11,608 nt of DNA from Synergistales bacterium. Its GTDB lineage: Bacteria > Synergistota > Synergistia > Synergistales > Synergistaceae. Location: assembly GCA_026002695.1 (NCBI GenBank), contig BOCB01000050.1, positions 1 to 11,608 of the forward strand, read 5' to 3'. The notes below the pieces were generated by a model. It worked only from the letters and a program-made list of their open reading frames with translations, ran no database searches and had not been told where the DNA came from. Positions 1 to 6,368 of the stretch are shown piece after piece (position 1 is the stretch's first letter; each line of letters opens with the position of its first letter). Position numbers and translations under genes: made by a program.

Positions 1-49
1 CGCCGCTGTTCTTGGCTTCAGTGTTCCCGTCTTGTTCTGTCGTGCCCAT
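1..49 (-). CDS. N-terminal start of an unidentified gene, cut by the window edge
   Basis: Reading leftwards from an ATG at 49-47 gives 16 open codons (MGTTEQDGNTEAKNSG) before the window ends. A purine-rich stretch at about 57-67, reading GGTAGGGGTGAT on the minus strand, sits at ribosome-binding distance. The gene begins about 50 bases beyond the stop codon of the signal-peptidase gene at 98-616 on the same strand, so the two probably share a transcript. The visible residues are hydrophilic and show no signal peptide. They are too few to assign a family. A conjugative-transfer function is suggested only by position. Confidence 0.45.
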   Translation of the reverse strand, partial: MGTTEQDGNTEAKNSG

Positions 50-97
50 TGGTTATCACCCCTACCTCTTCGTAGCGTAATTATAACTGATTTAGCA

Positions 98-616
98 TTA
101 AAAAACAGGATACGCCTTGTGCGTGAACGCGCTCCTGTTCACAGAACCGAAGTATCTGCTGTCAAAACCTCGTTCGGGATTGGATATAAGCCAATAACAG
201 TCAGGCGAGAGGGTTATCGGCGTCGGATACGCGCGAAGTTTGCCGCCGTAGTAGTCAGCGGAGGCTACTGTGATTTTTGTCGTCTCACCGTTGACGATGA
301 GGCAATTCCCATCAAGTACGATTGTGTCTCCGGGAATACCGCCTATCCGTTTCAGCATTGGTTCATTCCGGTTCACGTAACCGCGCTCAACGCCCTGTTC
401 GATAACTACGTTCGTAAACGTCGAAAGGTTTATCAGCACACAATCGCCTCGTTGTACAGGTTCGTTTTCTTTCAGCGGGGTTATCCGATATACGAGGCAC
501 GGCAGAGAAGCGGAACGGTTCACACGATAGCCGTGAACGTGCATTTCGTCAAGTATCAGCGCCATTGCGCAGAGGGAGGTGAGTAACAGACAGAATACAC
601 ATACTTTTTTCTTCAT
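98..616 (-). CDS. traF: TraF-type S26 signal peptidase (conjugative transfer maturation protease)
   Basis: This 172-residue protein has one N-terminal membrane helix (about residues 5-22) and then the S26 peptidase boxes. N33-x-S35-x-S37-x-P39-x-x-x-Y43 matches the TraF version of the serine box, with S37 as nucleophile. K89-R90 in LKRIGGIPGD is the catalytic-lysine box, and D152-S153-R154-Y-F-G is the C-terminal box. In the RP4-type family these enzymes mature and cyclise the conjugative pilin, acting on the outer face of the inner membrane. Length is normal for TraF. AAGGAG on the minus strand (628-633) lies 11 bases before the ATG. The gene diverges from a topoisomerase III gene across 65 bases, a pairing that fits a plasmid or integrative conjugative element. 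The usual glycine two residues after the box proline is replaced by leucine (L41). A housekeeping LepB is less likely because of the small size and the TraF-like serine box. Confidence 0.82.
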   Translation of the reverse strand: MKKKVCVFCLLLTSLCAMALILDEMHVHGYRVNRSASLPCLVYRITPLKENEPVQRGDCVLINLSTFTNVVIEQGVERGYVNRNEPMLKRIGGIPGDTIVLDGNCLIVNGETTKITVASADYYGGKLRAYPTPITLSPDCYWLISNPERGFDSRYFGSVNRSAFTHKAYPVF

Positions 617-681
617 GGGTACACGCGCTCCTTATGAATCGGTTTAACTCAATATAACCTACGAAAGAGGGTAAAAATATA
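617..681. promoter_or_regulatory. Divergent intergenic region, probable back-to-back promoters
   Basis: These 65 bases separate two divergent genes, so they should hold a promoter for each or be read through from outside. The AT core at 651-658 contains TATAAC on the plus strand (653-658) and TATATT on the minus strand, each 5 of 6 to the -10 consensus. No convincing -35 hexamer is seen for either. Both ribosome-binding sites are clear: AGAGGG at 666-671 for the plus gene and AAGGAG (minus strand) at 628-633 for the minus gene. The promoter assignment is weak. Confidence 0.3.
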
Positions 682-2556
682 ATGAGACTCTACATAGCAG
701 AGAAAGCGTCGGTTGGCCGGGCTTTGGCGGGCGTTTTGCCGGGCAGCAAGGTCAAGGGGGATAACTGTATCATGTGCGGCGGTGATGTGGTCGCGTGGGC
801 GTCCGGGCATTTGCTGGAGCTGTGCGAGCCGGAGGACTACGATGAGAAATACAGGCGCTGGGGCATGGGCACGCTCCTTTACGTGCCGGAGAAGTGGAGG
901 CGCAAGGAGATTCCCCGCACAAAGACGCTCCTTAGCGGCATAAAGAAGCTGCTAAGAGGCTGTGATGTAGTCGTCAATGTCGGGGACTCGGATCGTGAGG
1001 GGCAACTGCTTATCGACGAGATACTCGATTACTGTGGGTGGACGGGTAAAACTCAGCGTCTGCGTTTGAATGACGTGAACCCGAACGCCATACGCAAGGC
1101 TCTTGATAATATCAGGGACAACGCGGATTTCAGGGGCGAGTACATGGCGGGGCAGGCGAGACTTTACGCAGATTGGCTCGTCGGGCTTGCCCTGACAAGG
1201 TACGTTACCGTCTCGGCGCGTAACGCCGGATATGACGCGAAGGTAATAAGCGTAGGGCGTGTACAGACGCCGACACTCGGTCTTGTCGTTGCGAGGGATA
1301 AGGAGATACGTGATTTCAAGTCGTTCCCGTACTTCGATATACAGGCCGAGCTTGCCCTCAGTGGCGGCAGGAGCATAACTGGGCGATGGGTTGGTGGTGA
1401 GAATTACGCCTACGCGCTTGACGGACAGAAGCGGCTTATCGACCGCGAAGCGGGCGGGCAGCTTTTGAGGAAGCTCGAAAACAGCAGCGGGGAGATAAGT
1501 TTCGTTGAGAAAAAGGCTCACCGGGCAGCGCCGCCCCTGCCGTTTTCACTTTCAAAGCTCCAGATTGCCACCTTGAAAAGATTTGACGTTACAGACACGC
1601 TCGTTCATGTGCAGAAGCTCTATGAGGCCGGATATGTCTCGTATCCGCGAACCTCCTGCGAGTACATACCGGAGGGGCATTTCAGTGAAGCGGCGAAGAT
1701 AATAAGCGCTGTTTGCGCGGGATGTCCGAATATCGGCGGTATGCCCGGCGGCATTGATATAAATAAGAAGAGCTCCGCGTGGGACGACGGGAAGATTACG
1801 GAACACCACGCCATCATACCAACAACGCGAGCGCCGGATGCGGGAGCGCTCTCAGATATCGAACGGAAAATTTACGAGCTGATATGCTCTCGCTACGTTC
1901 TGCAATTCCTCCCCGATTATGAGTACGAGGAAACATCAATAAGATTCTCGGTCAACGGGGAGACGTTTCAGAGAACGGGCAGGACTGTTGTCAATATCGG
2001 TTGGCGGGGCTGGGAAAATTTCGAGGCTGATAAACTCGATGAGGAGGGCAATACGGCAGCGCTTCCGGTTGTTCAGAATGGAGAGAGCGGACTTGCCCGC
2101 GCCTCAATGGAGGAGAAGCTGACCAAGCCGCCCAAGCCGTACACGTATCACGCGCTCATAGCGGCAATGAATAGCGTTCACCAATTCGTCAAAGACCCTG
2201 AAATCCGCGCGAAACTCAAGGAGGTTCAGGGCATTGGCACATCGGCGACACAGGAGAACATAATCGCAGTGTTATTCAAGCGCGGTTATTTGGAGAAGAA
2301 GAAAAAGCAGCTCGTCTCAACAGACTTGGGGAAGCTGTTAATAAATCTTTTTAGCGCTTCACGGGCTTCCGTCATGGTTAATCCCGACCTGACCGCACTC
2401 TGGGAAAATAAGATGAGCGATATTGAGGGCGGCGCGTTGGCCTTGGAGGCGTTCATTTCAGATGTTGCCGGCATGGTGCGCGGCATTATAGCGGATTCTC
2501 TTGAAATTCCAGCCGATATGCCCGGCATGGCGAAACGGCATAAGAAAAACAAGTGA
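682..2556 (+). CDS. topB: DNA topoisomerase III (type IA)
   Basis: This 624-residue type IA topoisomerase cuts and passes single DNA strands to unlink replication or transfer intermediates. The N-terminal Toprim domain starts MRLYIAEK (E7) and has the Mg-binding DSDREGQ at 102-108, whose final Q is typical of TopB rather than TopA. VGRVQTPTLG is at 191-200, the catalytic tyrosine is Y321 in YVSYPRTSCEYIP, EHHAIIPT is at 374-381 and GIGTSATQENI at 517-527. The protein ends soon after the core in a basic tail (KRHKKNK) and has no zinc-finger repeats, as usual for topoisomerase III. The start is supported by AGAGGG 10 bases upstream. Conjugative elements often carry their own topB copy. Its position beside a TraF-type peptidase suggests that rather than the housekeeping copy, but this is inference. 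The small exported-protein gene follows after 15 bases and is probably co-transcribed. Confidence 0.92.
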   Translation: MRLYIAEKASVGRALAGVLPGSKVKGDNCIMCGGDVVAWASGHLLELCEPEDYDEKYRRWGMGTLLYVPEKWRRKEIPRTKTLLSGIKKLLRGCDVVVNVGDSDREGQLLIDEILDYCGWTGKTQRLRLNDVNPNAIRKALDNIRDNADFRGEYMAGQARLYADWLVGLALTRYVTVSARNAGYDAKVISVGRVQTPTLGLVVARDKEIRDFKSFPYFDIQAELALSGGRSITGRWVGGENYAYALDGQKRLIDREAGGQLLRKLENSSGEISFVEKKAHRAAPPLPFSLSKLQIATLKRFDVTDTLVHVQKLYEAGYVSYPRTSCEYIPEGHFSEAAKIISAVCAGCPNIGGMPGGIDINKKSSAWDDGKITEHHAIIPTTRAPDAGALSDIERKIYELICSRYVLQFLPDYEYEETSIRFSVNGETFQRTGRTVVNIGWRGWENFEADKLDEEGNTAALPVVQNGESGLARASMEEKLTKPPKPYTYHALIAAMNSVHQFVKDPEIRAKLKEVQGIGTSATQENIIAVLFKRGYLEKKKKQLVSTDLGKLLINLFSASRASVMVNPDLTALWENKMSDIEGGALALEAFISDVAGMVRGIIADSLEIPADMPGMAKRHKKNK

Positions 2557-2571
2557 TGGGGGTGATTGAAC

Positions 2572-3030
2572 ATGAAGCGTGTGTGTCTGATAACGGCGGC
2601 TTGCCTTTTCGGTGTGTTGGTGTTCTGCGCGAAGTCTCATGCTTCCTACGGGGGCGCATATTTTGCACCCCTGCCTGTTCCGCGAATAGTCGCGCTGACG
2701 GTAGCCAACAGGGATTTCTTTGCCAAATCCAAACTCGACGGGCGCGATTGGCTGTATGACGTGGAGCGGATGGGCGGGGATATGATAGGCATCGTGGTTA
2801 TAGAGCCCTTGGGTATTGAAATGACGCATATCTTTGATGTTGCTAGCGGGAGGAAAATTCTTTCCTCTGCCGTGATTCACGGGAAAAGTGAGCGCACTGT
2901 GCGGATGGGTGTGAGCATACGCGTCTCAGACGCCGTGGAGCTGGCACGGTTGACGGTGGAGAAAGAGACCGCGCCATTGCGTGACGGAGCGTTATCTTTT
3001 CGGTATAGTTGCCGTCAATTAACAGAGTAA
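2572..3030 (+). CDS. Small exported protein of unknown function
   Basis: No family is recognised for this 152-residue protein. It has a clear Sec signal peptide: K2-R3, a hydrophobic stretch at about residues 4-20, and a likely cleavage site after S22-H23-A24. The mature part (about 128 residues) is soluble-looking, mixed alpha/beta in character, with one cysteine near its C-terminus (YSCRQ) and no second membrane helix. The ATG at 2572 is preferred to the TTG at 2566 because GGGGGTG (2558-2564) lies 7 bases before it. The gene begins 15 bases after the topB stop, so translation is probably linked to topB. The neighbours suggest a periplasmic accessory of a transfer apparatus, but nothing in the protein proves this. 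Confidence 0.72.
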   Translation: MKRVCLITAACLFGVLVFCAKSHASYGGAYFAPLPVPRIVALTVANRDFFAKSKLDGRDWLYDVERMGGDMIGIVVIEPLGIEMTHIFDVASGRKILSSAVIHGKSERTVRMGVSIRVSDAVELARLTVEKETAPLRDGALSFRYSCRQLTE

Positions 3031-3041
3031 AACCGCAATAC

Positions 3042-3055
3042 CAAACACTTGTTTG
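3042..3055. repeat. Perfect palindrome 12 bases after the small exported-protein gene
   Basis: CAAACA-CT-TGTTTG is a perfect 6+2+6 inverted repeat. Outer bases CAATA (3036-3040) and TATTG (3058-3062) can extend the stem past small bulges. Its position just downstream of a stop codon suggests transcription attenuation, but no U-run follows, so a classical intrinsic terminator is not supported. A protein-binding operator is an alternative. Confidence 0.45.
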
Positions 3056-3069
3056 CATATTGTGGTGTA

Positions 3070-3108
3070 TGCGGGAATTACTCTCAACGTGTTAAGGGTA
3101 TTCCCGCA
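3070..3108. repeat. Inverted repeat with 9-base perfect arms and a 21-base loop
   Basis: TGCGGGAAT (3070-3078) and ATTCCCGCA (3100-3108) are exact reverse complements. The 21-base spacer contains a smaller AAC-GT-GTT palindrome. No T-run follows the right arm. It could be a weak terminator for the topB transcript, a binding site, or a transfer-origin type repeat. The sequence alone does not decide. Confidence 0.45.
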
Positions 3109-3277
3109 CTATGCCCCGGATTCATTTTGAGGCTTGAGGCTATTTCCATTAAATCTATCGCATAGCGAACTTGATTGCCGTAGTCACTATAATTTCGTAT
3201 CTCAATGTCGATATTTCATACGTTGAGGCGTGCACTCTTTCAAGTTACTCAAAAATAAAAATACTCAAAAAGGTTTA

Positions 3278-3409
3278 AGTTTCCCCATTTTTTAGTAAGA
3301 CGAACCCGTGACCCCTTTTGCCACAATGGTTTCGGGTGATGATAAGTTGAAATCGAAAAAGCTCTCAAACCCTTGTGGTACAAGGTTTCGCCGAAAAAAT
3401 AGGGAAACT
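3278..3409. repeat. 132-bp segment with 16-bp imperfect terminal inverted repeats
   Basis: The left arm (3278-3293, AGTTTCCCCATTTTTT) and right arm (3394-3409, AAAAAATAGGGAAACT) are reverse complements with one mismatch. Inside are a second, looser inverted pair (CCACAATGGTTTCGG at 3321-3335 against the complement of 3364-3378, 12 of 15 matching) and a tight hairpin CCTTGT-GGT-ACAAGG at 3371-3385. It has no coding capacity. The layout resembles a miniature inverted-repeat element or a structured intergenic repeat. No target-site duplication is visible at the ends, which counts against recent transposition. Confidence 0.4.
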
Positions 3410-3422
3410 CAAAAAAAGGCTA

Positions 3423-3485
3423 TTGACATCAAATTATTGCCACGACAACTAAACATTAGACTTTTCATAACAAAAATGCAATAAT
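3423..3485 (+). promoter_or_regulatory. Candidate promoter(s) for the sensor/regulator genes
   Basis: Two arrangements are possible. A perfect -35 TTGACA lies at 3423-3428, but only weak -10 candidates follow at 17-19 bases. Alternatively, TAGACT (3457-3462) is followed after 17 bases by AATAAT (3480-3485), preceded by an extended -10 TGC at 3477-3479. The second would start transcription about 10 bases before the ATG, giving a very short leader. The ribosome-binding site is also weak (GGAAG at 3494-3498, 4 bases before the start). The choice between the two is not settled. Confidence 0.3.
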
Positions 3486-3502
3486 ACAAGCATGGAAGAC
3501 TT

Positions 3503-4939
3503 ATGAGACGTTTTCTTCTGACTTTTGCCTGCGTCATCGCCCTCAGCGGGGGCGCGTTTTACGTCATATCCGTGCCTCACGAGCGCCCCGGCGTGCTGGC
3601 GTCTGCTGGCGTCCTCGACCTGAGGAGCGCTGACCTGCGTGGCAGTGTGTACGCGCTCGCGGGAGAGTGGGAGTTCTACTGGGAACGCCTCATCGAACCT
3701 GCGGATTTTGCGGCTGGAATCAGTCATGAGGGCGGAAAAAGCCTGATCCGGGTTCCCTCGTCATGGACGGAGGCCGGGTATCCGGACTTTGGTTACGCGA
3801 CCTACAGGATGACAATTTTGACCGGAGACGCCGAGGAACTTATGGTTTATATTCCGGAGATAACATTCGCCGCGTCCGTCTGGATAAACGGCAGCCTCGT
3901 ACAGAGAGCCGGGCGGGTCGGCCGCTCCAGGGGCGATGAAATGACCGCGAAAATGAACAACATACTGAACCTTCCAACAAGAGGGGGCGCCGCCGAGATC
4001 GTCGTGCAGGCGTCGAACTTCGAGAGACTGTTCGTATCGGGACTGAGGTTTAACTTCCTCGTCGGGCGGGGAAGCGTGCTCTCGCGCGTTATGCTCTCGC
4101 GGTGGGCGGCGGTCACGGGGATCAGCGGGGCTTTTGCCGTAATCGCTCTTTATCACCTCATGTTGTGGGGTTTCCGCCGCGGGAGAGACGAGATCACCTA
4201 CATGTTTTTCGCGGCGGCCAGCCTCATCGCCGGCATACGGGTTCTCATGGAATCCAACAGCTTCCTGATTTACGCGGCGCCCGGCGGCGCGTGCCATTGG
4301 ATGCGCGCCTATGTGGTACTTCTCATCCTCCACAGCATTTTCGTCATGCTTTTCACGCTGGCTGTGTTCGAGGTCAGGCTCAGCCGCAACATGAGGGCAG
4401 TCTATACGGCAGTGCTCTCCATCGTCGCGGCGGCGCAATTTTTACCCCCTCCCACCGGATATCGCTTCATATACCCGTTTCACCTCATGTTCATCATAAC
4501 CGTTATGCTGGCCGCGCGGACTCTTTCGTTCGAACGTGCCCGAAATCGCCCGTATTTGACGCTGTACCTCTTCTCCCTGGTATTCTTCGCCATCTGGGCA
4601 CCGCTGGCCAATGTCCTGTTCGAATCCAGATTTTTCATAGCCACTTTGCCAGGGAACGTATTTCTGATGCTCTCGCAGTTCGCTATGCTCTCTCAGGAGT
4701 ACTACCACGCGCGGCGCAGAGCGCGCGAGCTGACCGCCAAAACCGATTTATACCATCGTTTGAGCCACGATCTCCTGACCCCACTGACGAAGGTGTCCAC
4801 CAATGTCCAAGTGGCGAATACGAAGCCGGAGACCGACCACGAGCGTCTCACCAAATCTCAGGCCGAAATCATTAAAATGGCGGAAATGATAAACCGCACC
4901 TTGGCAGAAGGCCGTAACGCGGAGGACAGAGACGAATGA
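3503..4939 (+). CDS. 7TMR-DISM sensor protein with HisKA domain but no ATPase domain
   Basis: This is a 478-residue membrane sensor. An N-terminal signal/membrane helix (about 4-23) precedes an extracytoplasmic beta-sandwich of the 7TMR-DISM type (about 36-190: LAGEWEFYW, GYATYRM, the WING strand, VVQASNF). About seven hydrophobic helices follow between residues 202 and 400, then a dimerisation/phospho-acceptor helix pair. The H-box is YHRLSHDLLTPLTKVS with H422, and the second helix (about 447-468) ends in MINRTLAEG. The protein stops 10 residues later. The N, G1, F and G2 boxes of the HATPase_c domain, about 110 residues in normal kinases, are absent. The stop overlaps the regulator's start (ATGA), so the truncation is built into the gene arrangement. 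Without its own ATPase it cannot autophosphorylate alone. A partner kinase, phosphotransfer, or a phosphatase/scaffold role is possible. The start is the only in-frame ATG nearby, and its ribosome-binding site is weak. Confidence 0.82.
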   Translation: MRRFLLTFACVIALSGGAFYVISVPHERPGVLASAGVLDLRSADLRGSVYALAGEWEFYWERLIEPADFAAGISHEGGKSLIRVPSSWTEAGYPDFGYATYRMTILTGDAEELMVYIPEITFAASVWINGSLVQRAGRVGRSRGDEMTAKMNNILNLPTRGGAAEIVVQASNFERLFVSGLRFNFLVGRGSVLSRVMLSRWAAVTGISGAFAVIALYHLMLWGFRRGRDEITYMFFAAASLIAGIRVLMESNSFLIYAAPGGACHWMRAYVVLLILHSIFVMLFTLAVFEVRLSRNMRAVYTAVLSIVAAAQFLPPPTGYRFIYPFHLMFIITVMLAARTLSFERARNRPYLTLYLFSLVFFAIWAPLANVLFESRFFIATLPGNVFLMLSQFAMLSQEYYHARRRARELTAKTDLYHRLSHDLLTPLTKVSTNVQVANTKPETDHERLTKSQAEIIKMAEMINRTLAEGRNAEDRDE

Positions 4940-5598
4940 AAAACATTCTTGTCGTGGAGGACGAGCATGACATTTTGCGAAACCACTGCTATTTTCTGAG
5001 AAAACACGGATATGCCGTCTCGCCAGCCGAAAATCTCGCGCAAGCGCATGAACATTTATCGCGTCAGACGCTCGACGCGATTGTGCTGGACATCATGCTG
5101 CCGGATGGCAGTGGGTTGGATTTGCTCACGGAACTTCGTGCGGCGGGGAGCAAAATTCCCATTATCATGCTTACGGCGTGGTGCGAGCCGCAGGACGTTT
5201 CCAATGGCCTGCGGCTCGGCGCGAACGACTACCTCTCCAAGCCTTTCGATTACGAGGTCTTGCTGGCGCGAGTGGAGGCCATGTTTCGCAACGTGGAGCA
5301 GATGCCGGAAGTTATCATGGAGGGCCCGTTTCGATTGGAGGTCGTGGCAGGGATAGCGTTTATGGACGGCTCCGACATGCTGTTGACGCAGAAAGAATTT
5401 GCCCTGTTGTTGATGTTCGTCCAGAACAAAGGCCGTGCCATGAGCGCGGAGTATCTGTACGAAAAAATCTGGGTGTCGCCAATGACTGAGGACGATGGCG
5501 CCGTGAAAAACGCGGTGTACCGGCTTCGGAAAAAACTGTCCGGCTCGGAATATTTCATCCGCGCCGATAGGGGCGAGGGGTATCGTTTCGGCGCGTAG
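4936..5598 (+). CDS. OmpR/PhoB-family response regulator
   Basis: This 220-residue two-domain regulator has a receiver domain (1-118) with the acidic pair E8-D9, phospho-acceptor D52 in VLDIMLPDGSG, T80 in MLTAW and K102 in LSKPFD, so all switch residues are present. The C-terminal winged helix (about 125-220) has the LLTQKEFALL entry, the recognition-helix region VKNAVYRLRKKL and the closing RADRGEGYRF hairpin, as in OmpR/PhoB DNA-binding domains. Its ATG overlaps the TGA of the sensor gene by four bases. GGAGG at 4921-4925, inside the sensor gene, lies 10 bases upstream, so the two are translationally coupled and very probably partners. The palindromes in the following gap (5679-5774) and the downstream membrane/surface genes are natural candidate targets, but that is inference from position. 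Confidence 0.93.
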   Translation: MKNILVVEDEHDILRNHCYFLRKHGYAVSPAENLAQAHEHLSRQTLDAIVLDIMLPDGSGLDLLTELRAAGSKIPIIMLTAWCEPQDVSNGLRLGANDYLSKPFDYEVLLARVEAMFRNVEQMPEVIMEGPFRLEVVAGIAFMDGSDMLLTQKEFALLLMFVQNKGRAMSAEYLYEKIWVSPMTEDDGAVKNAVYRLRKKLSGSEYFIRADRGEGYRFGA

Positions 5599-5849
5599 GG
5601 CCGCCGCCTAATCTCTTCGTCGATCTTCACCTGTACTGTGCTTCTCATGCAGAATCACCTCTTTCACTAATGGCCGTTGTCAACGACATGTTGACCGGTG
5701 TCGAAACACTGCGATCTATTTCGATGACCAGTTTATTTTATAACTGTTCCTAAAGTCACAATTCTGCGACTTTACGTCCATTTTGCCCAATAAATTGCTA
5801 AAATTTTCTTAATTAACAAAGAATGAATGAAATTTTGGGAGGGAATGTC
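5599..5849 (+). promoter_or_regulatory. Palindrome-rich upstream region of the HdeD/surface-protein genes
   Basis: No gene is seen in these 251 bases. Four inverted repeats are stacked in under 100 bases: GTCAAC-5-GTTGAC (5679-5695), TCGAAA-12-TTTCGA (5701-5724), CAGTT-8-AACTG (5729-5746) and TAAAGTC-10-GACTTTA (5751-5774). None is followed by a T-run, so a strong intrinsic terminator for the regulator transcript is not supported. From about 5775 the DNA becomes AT-rich, as expected for a promoter. TTGCCC, TAAAAT and TTAATT hexamers occur, but no pair has good spacing. The likely role is a regulated promoter for the downstream pair, with the repeats as operators. Confidence 0.4.
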
Positions 5850-6363
5850 ATGAAATTCATTACGATTCTTATAGGGTGTTTTTTTGGCGGCCGGTGGCGG
5901 GTACTGCATCGTTAAACCCGGCGCGACGTTTTTGGGCGCCGGATGGATGGTGAGTGTACTGCTTTTGGTGTCGGGGGCCGACTCCATTGCTGTGTACTTT
6001 GCCCATAAGGACGAGAGTACCCTCTGGGAACTTGTCTGTGGCATAGTGACGGTGCTCGCGGCGCTAATCCTGCTATCGAACGGATGGGCGCAGTTGTTTA
6101 CCGACATCGTACTCATTTACATCTTCGCTGGATGGATGACGCTCGTCGGCGTGTTGCGGGTCATGGCGGCGCTCAAGCTGAAGTCGGCCGAGTTCTCGTG
6201 GGGCTGGGTCATGACCTTCGGTGTTCTGAGCCTTATGGTGGGCGGATACTCGTTTCTCCATCCGGTCGTCGCCGCATTCACCATCGGTTTTTTGATCGGC
6301 GTCTGGATTCTGACGCACGGGCTTAACATGATCGCCTTCGGCGTGGCGATCGGGGAGAAGTGA
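5850..6363 (+). CDS. HdeD/DUF308-family membrane protein, frame broken at a T7 run
   Basis: The best start is the ATG at 5850, with GGGAGGG (5837-5843) six bases upstream. That frame stops after 21 codons. The frame one base over, entered just after the seven T at 5879-5885, runs open to 6363. Taking one T out gives a continuous 170-residue product starting MKFITILIGCFLAAGGG, with about six hydrophobic helices in the paired pattern of HdeD/DUF308 proteins. Examples are ILIGCFLAAGGGYCIVKPG, WMVSVLLLVSGADSI and a late FTIGFLIGVWILTHGLNMI. HdeD in enterobacteria is an inner-membrane acid-stress protein; most family members are uncharacterised. A shortened product from the TTG at 5884 (AGGGTG five bases before it) would lose the first half of helix 1. 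The break may be phase variation, transcriptional slippage, a real mutation or a homopolymer sequencing error. The stop is next to the start region of the large surface protein, so the two genes are coupled. Confidence 0.75.
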
Positions 6364-6368
6364 GCGTG

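Larger units (their letters stand above)
3031..3502. other. AT-rich, repeat-rich non-coding region
   Basis: No reading frame with a credible start site or protein-like composition covers these 472 bases. They hold a 14-base palindrome, a 9-base-arm inverted repeat, a tandem heptamer TTGAGGC (3127-3140), a direct repeat TACTCAAAAA (3246-3255 and 3262-3271), a 132-bp segment with terminal inverted repeats, and promoter-like hexamers before the sensor gene. The composition is visibly richer in A and T than the genes on either side. It marks the change from conjugation-type genes to the signalling/surface block, so it may be an old insertion junction. That last point is inference. Confidence 0.5.

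Noticed and set aside
32..586. Plus-strand open frame opposite the TraF-type gene
   Set aside because: The minus strand shows the S26 catalytic boxes and a good start site. The plus frame has neither.
3300..3340. tRNA-like T-arm sequence (CGAACCCG)
   Set aside because: No acceptor stem, D-arm or anticodon arm can be placed around it on either strand.
3761..4438. Long minus-strand open frame opposite the sensor gene
   Set aside because: It is a GC-driven antisense shadow with no ribosome-binding site and no family resemblance.
4102..4875. Open frame of 257 codons inside the sensor gene
   Set aside because: It overlaps the sensor in another frame and has an Arg/His/Pro-rich, non-protein-like composition. 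The sensor frame carries clear domains.
5751..5774. Intrinsic terminator after the response regulator
   Set aside because: The stem is AT-rich, the loop is 10 bases and no T-run follows, so it is listed only as an inverted repeat.
5850..5915. A 21-codon peptide from the ATG at 5850 as a leader peptide
   Set aside because: Its hydrophobic beginning continues perfectly into the HdeD-like frame when one T is removed, so a broken gene explains it better. A leader peptide cannot be fully excluded.
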